A DNA stretch of 15,583 bases from JAVKBW01 sp964352715. GTDB taxonomy: Bacteria; Pseudomonadota; Alphaproteobacteria; UBA8366; Aestuariispiraceae. Below the pieces are notes generated by a model. It worked only from the letters and a program-made list of their open reading frames with translations, did not search any database and had not been told where the DNA came from. Shown here in pieces: positions 1 through 6,290 of the stretch; within the stretch, counting starts at the first letter, position 1; the number at the start of each line of letters is the position of its first letter. Location: positions 1-15,583 of the forward strand of contig CAYGSU010000080.1 in assembly GCA_964352715.1 (NCBI GenBank), read 5' to 3'. The position numbers and the translations under genes are program-made.

Positions 1-138
1 GGCGTCGTCCCGCGTGTAGGGGTAGGGCAGGCGAGCGAGCCATTTCACCACGTCCCAGTCGTTGGCCAATGCGGCGAGTTCATCCGCATCGTCCATGGCG
101 AGCTTCCGCAGCAGCAGTCTTTCGGTCCTGATGCTCAT
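1..138 (-). CDS. GNAT family N-acetyltransferase (RimJ/RimL-like), 3' end outside window
   Basis: Translating the minus strand from the ATG at 138 gives 46 codons that stay open to the window edge, so only the amino terminus is present. It begins MSIRTERLLLRKLAMDDADE and continues to a WLARLPYPYT stretch. This is the typical start of RimJ/RimL-type GNAT acetyltransferases: the first beta strand with 'RTERLLLR', then the helix that contacts the acceptor. Such enzymes move an acetyl group from acetyl-CoA to a protein amino terminus or a small amine. The catalytic acetyl-CoA loop lies beyond the window, so the substrate cannot be judged. It starts 4 bases after the stop of the upstream membrane protein gene and is probably the last seen member of that operon. 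The family call is made from recognised sequence style. Confidence 0.75.
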   Translation of the reverse strand, partial: MSIRTERLLLRKLAMDDADELAALANDWDVVKWLARLPYPYTRDDA

Positions 139-142
139 GGCG

Positions 143-484
143 TCAGGTTTTGTCCGATCGCGTCTCATCCGGGCTGCCGCGCTCGATCTTGAAGATCTTG
201 CTGATCCGGAAGCCGACAAAGCAGAACACGAACAGGATGGCGAATTGCCAGATCTGCGCCTCGCCCGGCAATTGCATGCCGAATACTCTGGCGTAGGAGG
301 ATATCTCAACGCCGTCCGCCGTCATCTGCGCGGCGTTTTCCTCGGTCATCGCCCCTTCCACCGGCACGCCGTCGGCGGTGATGACCACCTCGAATTCCTC
401 CGAGCCGATGATCATGAAGCCCATGATGGCGAATCCGAAGACCAGCGCGAAAGGGATCAGTAGGTTGCGTATGAATATCTGCAT
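143..484 (-). CDS. Small two-helix membrane protein of unknown function
   Basis: A 113-residue protein I do not recognise. Two hydrophobic segments are clear: residues about 7-27, and about 78-95, which is rich in Phe. Between them is a roughly 50-residue acidic, polar stretch with few positive charges. The carboxyl tail after the second helix is charged (KIFKIERGSPDETRSDKT). By the positive-inside rule the termini, with K/R near each helix, would be cytoplasmic and the acidic loop periplasmic. It starts 12 bases after the stop of the nitronate monooxygenase gene and ends 4 bases before the acetyltransferase start, so it is very likely a real operon member and not a chance frame. No metal motif, enzyme motif or signal cleavage site is visible. 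Function unknown. Confidence 0.7.
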   Translation of the reverse strand: MQIFIRNLLIPFALVFGFAIMGFMIIGSEEFEVVITADGVPVEGAMTEENAAQMTADGVEISSYARVFGMQLPGEAQIWQFAILFVFCFVGFRISKIFKIERGSPDETRSDKT

Positions 485-496
485 GGCAGCCGTTGC

Positions 497-1579
497 TTAC
501 GGTTTTTCAGCAAGGCCGGCAAGACGCGCAGCGGCGTCGCGGGCGAGGTTGCGCGTAAGCTGGCCCGCACCGATATCCTTGACCAATGGTGCGGCCTGCC
601 CGGCCCAGAGATTTGAAAAGTCGCCCTTGCGTGATGCTTCCGAAGCGGCTTTCAGCGGTGCGAGCGGGCCGGCGGCTTTCGGAAAAGCCGGGGCCTTGTC
701 AGTCATCGGGCCGACCTCGCGGATCACTCGGTTGACGATGCTCCGGGCCGGTTTGCCGGTGAGCACATTGGTCAGGATTGTGCCATCATCGGCCACCCGG
801 TGCAGAGCCGCCCGGTGCAGCCGACTGATTGTTGCCTCCGGCGTGAACAGATAGGCGGTACCGACCTGAACGGCTGCCGCCCCCAGCGCGAAGGCCGCTG
901 CGACGCCGCGTCCGTCGGCGATGCCGCCGGCGGCGATGACCGGCACCTTCACTGCATCGACAATCTGTGGGACCAGCGCCAAGGTGCCGGCCTGGCGCGC
1001 TACGTCGCCGGCCAGAAACGTGCCGCGATGGCCGCCGGCTTCATAACCCTGGGCGATGATGGCGTTGCAGCCATGCTCTTCCAGCCACCTGGCTTCGGCC
1101 ACGGTCGTCGCGGTACTGATGATAATGCATCCGGCGCCTCTGACGCGGGCCAGCAGTTCGTCCGACGGCAGGCCGAAATGAAAACTCACAACGGCCGGTT
1201 TGACCTCGGCAATGATGGAACAGGCCGTGGCGTCGAAGGGAGCGCGGATGGCCGACGGCGTAGCATCTACGGGGTTGAGGCCAAGCTCGTCATAATAATG
1301 CGCCAGCAGGGCTTTCCATTCCCGGTCCTTTTCCTCGTTCGGGGAAGGCGGCTTGTGGCAGAAGAAGTTCAGGTTGAACGGCTTTTTTGTCCCCCGCTTG
1401 ATCACCATTATCTCGTCGCGAATTTTTTCCGGCGCCAGCACTGCGCAGGGAAGCGAGCCAAGGCCACCGGCCTCGCAGACGGCAATTGTCATTTCCGATC
1501 CGTTGGCCCCGGCCATCGGGGCCTGAATGATGGGCAGTTGTATGCCCAGCATGTCGAGAAGCCGTTGGGTTGCTGTCAC
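497..1579 (-). CDS. Nitronate monooxygenase (2-nitropropane dioxygenase family)
   Basis: A 360-residue FMN-dependent TIM-barrel enzyme, predicted cytoplasmic. Family members oxidise alkyl nitronates (for example propionate 3-nitronate) to the carbonyl compound and nitrite. Visible motifs in order: IIQAPMAG near residues 17-24 (FMN-binding first strand), GYEAGGHRG at 178-186 with the catalytic-position His184, AAGGIADGRG at 216-225 (phosphate-binding loop), and GAAAVQVGTAYL at 233-244. The carboxyl part with FSNLWAGQAA also fits the family, and the length is normal. The start codon is GTG, with GGGGA about 9 bases upstream; the next in-frame ATG (residue 10) would cut into the first strand. 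It lies 37 bases downstream of the 2OG oxygenase stop on the same strand. The family call is strong. The natural substrate is not, because many homologues have unproven roles. Confidence 0.92.
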   Translation of the reverse strand: MTATQRLLDMLGIQLPIIQAPMAGANGSEMTIAVCEAGGLGSLPCAVLAPEKIRDEIMVIKRGTKKPFNLNFFCHKPPSPNEEKDREWKALLAHYYDELGLNPVDATPSAIRAPFDATACSIIAEVKPAVVSFHFGLPSDELLARVRGAGCIIISTATTVAEARWLEEHGCNAIIAQGYEAGGHRGTFLAGDVARQAGTLALVPQIVDAVKVPVIAAGGIADGRGVAAAFALGAAAVQVGTAYLFTPEATISRLHRAALHRVADDGTILTNVLTGKPARSIVNRVIREVGPMTDKAPAFPKAAGPLAPLKAASEASRKGDFSNLWAGQAAPLVKDIGAGQLTRNLARDAAARLAGLAEKP

Positions 1580-1616
1580 CGCTCTGTCCCCGCGAGTTTA
1601 TAGCGTTCGGGTCGTT

Positions 1617-2560
1617 CTATTGTGTGCGACCGTAGAACGTCATCCGTTCTTCATCGCTGAACAGTTTACCCGGAAACTCATAATAGGAAAAAACCGCGAT
1701 CACCCGTTCATCCGGCCCGACGACCGGCGATACCGAATGCAGGGTGTTCTTGCCCTTGAAGACGTTCAGCGTGCCGGGGGCAAGTTTTACGGTTTCGATC
1801 TGATTGTCATTGCCGGCCAGCAGCTTGGCGACGCCATCGTAATTCGGGTCGTCGTCGCTGCGCAGCCCGCGCCGATACAGAAATTCTCCGCCATCCGTCG
1901 GCGGTTGCAGCAGCAGGGTTGTGGTGAATTCCGACCGGTCGAAATGCCAGTTAAGTTGCTCGCCCTGCCTGTAATTGAACACGTTTACCCGCGCCAGCGG
2001 GTCTTCCATCGTATACAGAACCGGCTTGTCCATCACGCTTGCCAGAAACTCCAGCAGCGGGGGCCATTCGTAAATTTTCATGATCATGTTGCCCGGCATC
2101 TGGTCGGCGCAGATTTTCCGGTTCCGGGTGGTTGCTTTTATCAGGGCCGGATGATCCGGGGGAAGGTCCTCGACGGTGTTCCTGAAATAGACGTTGTGGT
2201 GNNNNNNNNNNNNNNNNNNNNNNNNNNNNNNNNNNNNNNNNNNNNNNNNNNNNNNNNNNNNNNNNNNNNNNNNNNNNNNNNNNNNNNNNNNNNNNNNNNN
2301 NCCGGATGATCCGGGGGAAGGTCCTCGACGGTGTTCCTGAAATAGACGTTGTGGTGTTGCTTGTGTTCATAGGACACGGTCGCCAATAGCGGATTGACCT
2401 CGGTAAGGCAGGTTTTCAGCGCGCCGGGCCGAACGAGCCTGTCCAGGTTGAACAAGCCGACACGATCAAGCTCCGCCTTGCACCAGGCAACCAGTTCCTG
2501 CCCGGCTCGACTGTCCAGCGTGTGCAATGGGTAGCGATCAAGATCGAGAATGTCTTCCAT
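1617..2560 (-). CDS. 2-oxoglutarate/Fe(II)-dependent oxygenase, interrupted by an artificial N gap
   Basis: The gene begins at the ATG at 2560 and ends at the stop at 1617, but a 100-N run and a duplicated 55-base block (155 bases in all) sit inside it. Removing them joins the two parts in the same frame and gives one 262-residue protein with no internal stop. In that joined protein the Fe(II) triad is visible: WHFD with His154 and Asp156, then a distal His223 (NTLHSVSPVVG). Arg234 follows and could bind the 2-oxoglutarate carboxylate. The HxD...H...R layout and size resemble the group annotated around the HalD/BesD amino-acid halogenases. However, it keeps Asp in HxD, where halogenases have Gly or Ala, so hydroxylation is the likelier reaction. 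That resemblance is recalled, not computed. It is the first gene of the minus-strand operon; no good ribosome site is seen before the ATG. Confidence 0.8.
2147..2201 (+). repeat. 55-base direct repeat, copy 1 (assembly overlap)
   Basis: This block is identical, base for base, to 2302-2356 and ends exactly where the N run begins. On the minus strand it encodes the HNVYFRNTVEDLPPDHP part of the 2OG oxygenase. Keeping only one copy and deleting the N run restores the reading frame, so the repeat is an unmerged contig overlap and not a genomic repeat. Confidence 0.95.
2202..2301. other. Scaffold gap of exactly 100 N
   Basis: One hundred N bases, a conventional placeholder length, inside the 2OG oxygenase gene. 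The flanks are the same 55 bases, so the true gap is probably negative: the two contigs overlap. No biological content should be read into it. Confidence 0.97.
2302..2356 (+). repeat. 55-base direct repeat, copy 2 (assembly overlap)
   Basis: Second copy of the 2147-2201 block, starting at the first base after the N run. A length of exactly 55 matches a common k-mer size in de Bruijn assemblers, which leave overlaps of k bases between adjoining contigs. Confidence 0.95.
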
Positions 2561-2635
2561 GATCAGACGCTAATTCAATTCTCCGGCAAGCGGAAGGGGT
2601 GACCGGATTGAAATACACTGGCATTCTGCACACGT

Positions 2636-2641
2636 TATAAT
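2636..2641 (+). promoter_or_regulatory. Possible -10 element for the DUF2007-like gene
   Basis: A perfect TATAAT lies 24 bases before the ATG at 2666, in the 105-base stretch between the divergent 2OG oxygenase and DUF2007-like genes. The best upstream -35 candidate, TTGAAA at 2608-2613, is 22 bases away, which is too far for a standard sigma-70 promoter. The call is therefore tentative. If right, the leader is under 20 bases. Confidence 0.35.
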
Positions 2642-2665
2642 CGAACAAAATGGATATTGGCTTCC

Positions 2666-3067
2666 ATGTCGCTTGTGATGATAGATCAGCCGCTGACCTA
2701 CGGCGAAGCCTATGGGTTGAGGGCATTTATTGAAGCGCATGGCTTCTACTGTACGGTTTTCGACTTCAATCACTTCGCAACCAACTGGTATGCACAGCAC
2801 GCTATCGGCGGGCTGAGACTTATGGTCACACAGGAAGATCTGGCCGGTATTCAGGAACTCGTTGAAAACGTCCGGCAGCAGACAGCGGAGAAACCGATCT
2901 ACCGCAAACACCGGGCACCAAGGCCTTTAATTATTGAGGCTCGGCTTTCTACGGCATTCTGGGTTTGCACCTCACTTTTTCTTTCTAATTTTCTTTCGGT
3001 CCCGATTTTTAGTCCACGGCGAAGAATGCGCCGAGCGAGATTGATTTATCGTCGATATAGGCCCTAG
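2666..3067 (+). CDS. DUF2007-like protein with hydrophobic, basic carboxyl tail
   Basis: With the ATG at 2666 the protein has 133 residues. Residues about 7-70 match the pattern of the DUF2007 'putative signal transducing protein' domain: LTYGEAYGLRAFIEAHGF, then a FDFNHFATNWYAQHAIGGLRL core, then an LMVTQEDLAGIQEL helix. Family members are usually only about 70-100 residues and have no firm biochemical role. The extra tail holds a hydrophobic stretch at about 96-116 followed by a run of arginines (PRRRMRRARLIYRRYRP), which could anchor it to the membrane. The tail DNA is more AT-rich than the domain DNA. A TTG at 2657 and an ATG at 2678 are other possible starts; none has a good ribosome site. 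It diverges from the oxygenase operon and lies 36 bases before the M24 gene. The domain call is from pattern memory. Confidence 0.65.
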   Translation: MSLVMIDQPLTYGEAYGLRAFIEAHGFYCTVFDFNHFATNWYAQHAIGGLRLMVTQEDLAGIQELVENVRQQTAEKPIYRKHRAPRPLIIEARLSTAFWVCTSLFLSNFLSVPIFSPRRRMRRARLIYRRYRP

Positions 3068-3073
3068 TCTGAC

Positions 3074-3102
3074 GTCGATTGTTCAAAATGAGGGAAATCG
3101 AC
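3074..3102 (+). promoter_or_regulatory. Inverted repeat spanning the ribosome site of the M24 gene
   Basis: GTCGATT at 3074-3080 and AATCGAC at 3096-3102 are perfect 7-base complements, separated by 15 bases. The ribosome site AGGGAA (3091-3096) lies in the loop and first stem base, and the ATG follows at 3104. It could be an RNA hairpin limiting initiation or a DNA operator for a dimeric regulator. It could also be chance. Confidence 0.4.
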
Positions 3103-3103
3103 C

Positions 3104-4339
3104 ATGGGACGAAATCGCGACAAGGCGCTGGAAGAATGCCAGCCGGAAATGGAACTGCCGTTCACGCTGACGGAATATCGGGATCGGCTGACGCGCATCC
3201 GCAAGCGCATGGCGGAAGACGGCATTGATTTGTTGTGGCTGATGGCGCCGGAAAGCCTGAACTATGTCTCCGGCTACAAATGCGAATGGTATCAGGCGCA
3301 GGGGCCGAAACAATGGCCGGCGACCAGCGGCATTGCGGTGCATGTCGATCACGACGATTTCATCCTGTTCGATACGCCGAGCGAAAAGATCATGGTTCGT
3401 TTTGTCACCTGCGCGAACGATATCCGTATCTTCCCGATTGGCGAACGGCGCGACGGCATCGGCTTCATTATCGATGAGCTGCGCAGTGCCGGATGGCTGA
3501 GCGGCACAGTGGGAATGGAGTTTCATTCCTATCGCCCCAATCCGGCAATCTCGAAGCGGTTTCAGACCGCTTTCGAAGGTGCGGGATGTTCGGTTGCCGA
3601 TGGCAGCGACATTCTGCGGGAAATCCGCTGGATCAAGTCACCGCAGGAGATGTCCTATATCGAGCGGGCGGCGCACCTGACCGATATCGGTCTTGAGGCG
3701 GCGGCACAGACAATCGGCCCGGGCGTCATGGAACTGGAAGTCTGGGGCGAGATCATGGCGGCGATGGGCCGCAATGGCGGCGAAAACCCGGCGATCACCC
3801 TGCCGGTCCTGTCAGGACCGAAGGCGAATACCGGGCATTCACTGTCAAGCCGCCGGGTGATCATGCCGGGCGAGCAGGTCAGCGTCGATGTGTCCGGCGT
3901 CTACAACCGCTATCACTGTAATGCCGCGCGGGCGTTCTTCGTTGGCGATCCGCCCGATCATATCGCCGAGTTCCACGAGAAATCGAACGGTGTCTTCAAC
4001 GTCATCCAGGACATGCTGCGCCCGAACCTTCCGATCGCCGAACTGGTCACGAAATGTAAGGCCTATTACGAGGATGTCGGCATCTGGTCCGATGCCGGCT
4101 GGGTCGGCGGATACGAACTCGGGTTGGCCTTCCCGCCGGACTGGGTCGGCAATTTCGTCTATGAAATGTCGGATACGAACAGCGAACGGGTGTTCGAACC
4201 CGGCACGGTGGTGAACTACGAAACCCAGTTCTTCGGCCCGGATATGAGCGGTATCACCTACACGATCTGTACCCTGATGTTCGGTGAAGACCGGGCCTGG
4301 ATGCCCATTCAGACGCCCCGGCAGTTGATCGCGCTTTAG
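3104..4339 (+). CDS. M24 family (creatinase/Xaa-Pro peptidase fold) hydrolase with degenerate metal site
   Basis: A 411-residue cytoplasmic protein with the two-domain build of M24 proteins: a creatinase-type amino domain at about 20-165 and a pita-bread domain at about 180-405. Canonical M24 peptidases bind two metals through D, D, H, E, E. Here the first Asp is kept (Asp262 in VSVDVSG), the second is Asn273 (HCNAAR), the His position appears to be Tyr337 (GGYELGLAF), the first Glu is kept (Glu373, NYETQFF), and the last Glu is missing (GITYTICT). His245 in TGHSLSSRR aligns by eye with the catalytic His232 of creatinase. It is therefore more likely a metal-independent or single-metal C-N hydrolase than a true Xaa-Pro peptidase. 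The ATG has AGGGAA 7 bases upstream. It heads an operon with a proline racemase family gene and a 2OG oxygenase. Substrate unknown. Confidence 0.85.
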   Translation: MGRNRDKALEECQPEMELPFTLTEYRDRLTRIRKRMAEDGIDLLWLMAPESLNYVSGYKCEWYQAQGPKQWPATSGIAVHVDHDDFILFDTPSEKIMVRFVTCANDIRIFPIGERRDGIGFIIDELRSAGWLSGTVGMEFHSYRPNPAISKRFQTAFEGAGCSVADGSDILREIRWIKSPQEMSYIERAAHLTDIGLEAAAQTIGPGVMELEVWGEIMAAMGRNGGENPAITLPVLSGPKANTGHSLSSRRVIMPGEQVSVDVSGVYNRYHCNAARAFFVGDPPDHIAEFHEKSNGVFNVIQDMLRPNLPIAELVTKCKAYYEDVGIWSDAGWVGGYELGLAFPPDWVGNFVYEMSDTNSERVFEPGTVVNYETQFFGPDMSGITYTICTLMFGEDRAWMPIQTPRQLIAL

Positions 4340-4342
4340 CGG

Positions 4343-5374
4343 ATGCGCAGCAGCAAGGTTATCCATGTCGTTTCGTGCCATGCGGAAGGCGAGGTCGGCG
4401 ATGTTATCACCGGTGGTGTCGCCCCGCCGCCGGGCGAAACGCTGTGGGAACAATCCAGATGGATTGCCCGGGACGAAGCATTGCGGCGGTTCATGCTGAA
4501 CGAACCGCGCGGCGGGGTCTTCCGCCACGTCAATCTGCTGGTGCCGCCGGTTCACAAGGATGCCGATGCCGCGTTCATCATCATGGAGCCGGAAGACACG
4601 CCGCCGATGTCCGGGTCGAATTCGATCTGTGTCGCAACCGTGCTGCTGGAAACCGGCATTATTCGGATGATCGAGCCGGAAACCTCGTTGACGCTGGAAG
4701 CCCCGGGCGGTCTGGTGACCGTGCGGGCGGAATGCAGCAACGGCAAGGTTGTTCGCGTACGCGTACGCAATGTACCGAGTTTCGCAGACAGACTCGGTGT
4801 GCCGCTTGAGGTCGAAGGCGTAGGGTCGCTGACGGTTGATACGGCCTATGGCGGCGACAGCTTCGTCATTGTGGATGCGCGACGGTTGGGTTTCGAGCTG
4901 GTACCGGATGAGGCGCATGATCTGGCCGTCATGGGTAGTCGCATCACTCGGGCCGCCAACGATCAGATCGGCTTTACCCATCCTGAAAACCCGGACTGGT
5001 CGCATATCTCGTTCTGTCAGATCGCAGCGCCCGTCGAAATGCAGGATGGCATGCTGACCGGCCGCAATGCGGTTGTCGTCCGGCCCGGCAAGATCGACCG
5101 GTCACCGACGGGAACCGGCTGTTCCGCCCGCATGGCGGTGCTGCATGCTCGGGGTGAACTGGATGTCGGCGAGGCGTTTACCGGGGTTTCCATCATCGGG
5201 TCGGAATTTCATTGCCAGATCGACCGGAAAACGCAGGTCGCCGGGCGCGATGCGATTCTGCCGGTTATCGCCGGCCGGGCCTGGATTACCGGCACCCATC
5301 AGCACATGCTCGATCCGGACGACCCGTGGCCGCAGGGTTACCGACTGTCCGATACCTGGCCGAGCTATACATGA
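4343..5374 (+). CDS. Proline racemase family enzyme with Ser/Thr at the catalytic positions (hydroxyproline epimerase or dehydratase type)
   Basis: A 343-residue protein of the cofactor-independent proline racemase fold, two pseudo-symmetric alpha/beta halves. Known members racemise proline, epimerise 4-hydroxyproline or dehydrate trans-3-hydroxy-L-proline, using two opposed acid/base residues. In classic racemases both are Cys (MCGH..., SPCGTG). Here they are Ser90 (MSGSNSIC) and Thr256 (DRSPTGTGC); Cys96 and Cys260 lie nearby but are offset. The Thr type is known from trans-3-hydroxy-L-proline dehydratases, so dehydration is a fair guess, but activity cannot be assigned. DTAYGGDSF near residues 166-174 and HISFCQIAAP near 221-230 also fit the family. 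It starts 3 bases after the M24 stop and ends in an ATGA overlap with the oxygenase gene, implying translational coupling. Confidence 0.88.
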   Translation: MRSSKVIHVVSCHAEGEVGDVITGGVAPPPGETLWEQSRWIARDEALRRFMLNEPRGGVFRHVNLLVPPVHKDADAAFIIMEPEDTPPMSGSNSICVATVLLETGIIRMIEPETSLTLEAPGGLVTVRAECSNGKVVRVRVRNVPSFADRLGVPLEVEGVGSLTVDTAYGGDSFVIVDARRLGFELVPDEAHDLAVMGSRITRAANDQIGFTHPENPDWSHISFCQIAAPVEMQDGMLTGRNAVVVRPGKIDRSPTGTGCSARMAVLHARGELDVGEAFTGVSIIGSEFHCQIDRKTQVAGRDAILPVIAGRAWITGTHQHMLDPDDPWPQGYRLSDTWPSYT

Positions 5375-6174
5375 CGCCATCGAGCCTTAAAGCCGATTTC
5401 TTGGAAAAGGGCTGGGTGCGGTTTCCAAGCGATCTCCGGTTGCTGGACTGGATCGAAAAATCCTTACCCGCCGCGCGTGCCACCGTTGTCGATCCGGCGA
5501 ACGAACAATGGCATCGCTGTGGCGGCACATGGTTTGCTGGCGTCAACGTGCTGCCAAATGACGATGCAGGCGCGGTGACGGGTGGCCCGCCATTGTCAGG
5601 CACAGCAGTGGATTTTGTGCATGATATTCTCGGCCTGTCAGGCTTCACCTGGGACAAGGCGCAGATTTCAATCTGTTACCCCGGCTATCCGAAACCGATG
5701 GAGGGTGAGCCGGATACGGGTTACCGCTTCCGCTTGAAGCGCGATGCCGCGCATGTCGACGGGTTGTTGCCGGAAGGGCCGCAGCGGCGGCGATTCCTGC
5801 GTGAATATCACGGCTTCGTTCTGGGCTTTCCGATGGTTGATTTCAGCGAGGACGCATCGCCTCTGGTGGTGTGGGAAGGATCGCACGAGGTGGTGCGAGA
5901 TACTTTTCGGGAAATCTACAAGGATTATCCGCCGGAAGATTGGCCCGATATTGACGTAACCGAAGCCTATCACGACCTGCGCCGGCGCATCTTCGACACT
6001 TGCCCGCGCGTCAAGATAACGGCGAAACCGGGAGAGGCCTACCTGGTGCATCGGCTGGCTTTGCACGGCGTCGCGCCCTGGGGCGATAGTGCGACGGCCG
6101 GACCCGACGGTCGGATGATCGCCTATTTCAGGCCGGATATCGGCGGCCCCGCCGACTGGCTGAACGCAAAATAA
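5371..6174 (+). CDS. PhyH-like 2-oxoglutarate/Fe(II) oxygenase
   Basis: The ATG at 5371 overlaps the previous stop as ATGA and gives 267 residues. The frame stays open further upstream, but that part lies inside the racemase-family gene and is rejected. The protein has the double-stranded beta-helix signature of phytanoyl-CoA dioxygenase-like enzymes: HVD with His128 and Asp130, then WEGSHEVV at 168-175. A distal His follows in YLVHRLALHGVAPW (His227 or His232), and Arg254 (AYFRP) could grip 2-oxoglutarate. Such enzymes hydroxylate small organic substrates with O2, giving succinate and CO2. Coupling to the M24 and racemase-family genes suggests the same substrate or its precursor. No signal peptide; cytoplasmic. 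It is unrelated at motif level to the oxygenase at 1617-2560, which has a different fold subgroup. Confidence 0.85.
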   Translation: MTPSSLKADFLEKGWVRFPSDLRLLDWIEKSLPAARATVVDPANEQWHRCGGTWFAGVNVLPNDDAGAVTGGPPLSGTAVDFVHDILGLSGFTWDKAQISICYPGYPKPMEGEPDTGYRFRLKRDAAHVDGLLPEGPQRRRFLREYHGFVLGFPMVDFSEDASPLVVWEGSHEVVRDTFREIYKDYPPEDWPDIDVTEAYHDLRRRIFDTCPRVKITAKPGEAYLVHRLALHGVAPWGDSATAGPDGRMIAYFRPDIGGPADWLNAK

Positions 6175-6278
6175 CGCCGCGCACCTTTTAATCTCGATCG
6201 CTATTCCTACGTAAGAATCCGATCTGTGTTGCCAGGCCGGAACCGCCGCGCCATCGGTATTCCCGAACATCTGCCTTG

Positions 6279-6283
6279 AAGGA
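6279..6283 (+). promoter_or_regulatory. Ribosome binding site deciding the dehydrogenase start
   Basis: AAGGA lies 7 bases before the ATG at 6291. A TTG at 6276 in the same frame would put this site inside the gene, so the ATG is preferred. The rest of 6175-6290 (116 bases) shows no gene and no convincing promoter or terminator. Confidence 0.7.
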
Positions 6284-6290
6284 TTTGAAA

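Noticed and set aside
800..1603. 267-codon plus-strand open frame opposite the nitronate monooxygenase
   Set aside because: The opposite strand carries the full FMN enzyme with its motifs; this frame is a shadow.
2147..2356. 55-base direct repeats considered as a mobile element or duplication scar
   Set aside because: They abut the N run exactly and collapsing them restores the gene; an assembly overlap explains everything.
2570..2911. Minus-strand frame of 113 codons opposite the DUF2007-like gene
   Set aside because: No domain resemblance, while the plus strand shows the DUF2007 pattern.
3845..5005. Long open frame on the minus strand (386 codons) across the M24 and racemase-family genes
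   Set aside because: It is antisense to two genes with clear catalytic motifs and its translation is Arg/His/Asp-rich with no recognisable domain; typical shadow in GC-rich DNA.
5212..5370. Upstream extension of the PhyH-like oxygenase frame
   Set aside because: Lies wholly inside the racemase-family gene; the ATGA overlap at 5371 gives a natural start.
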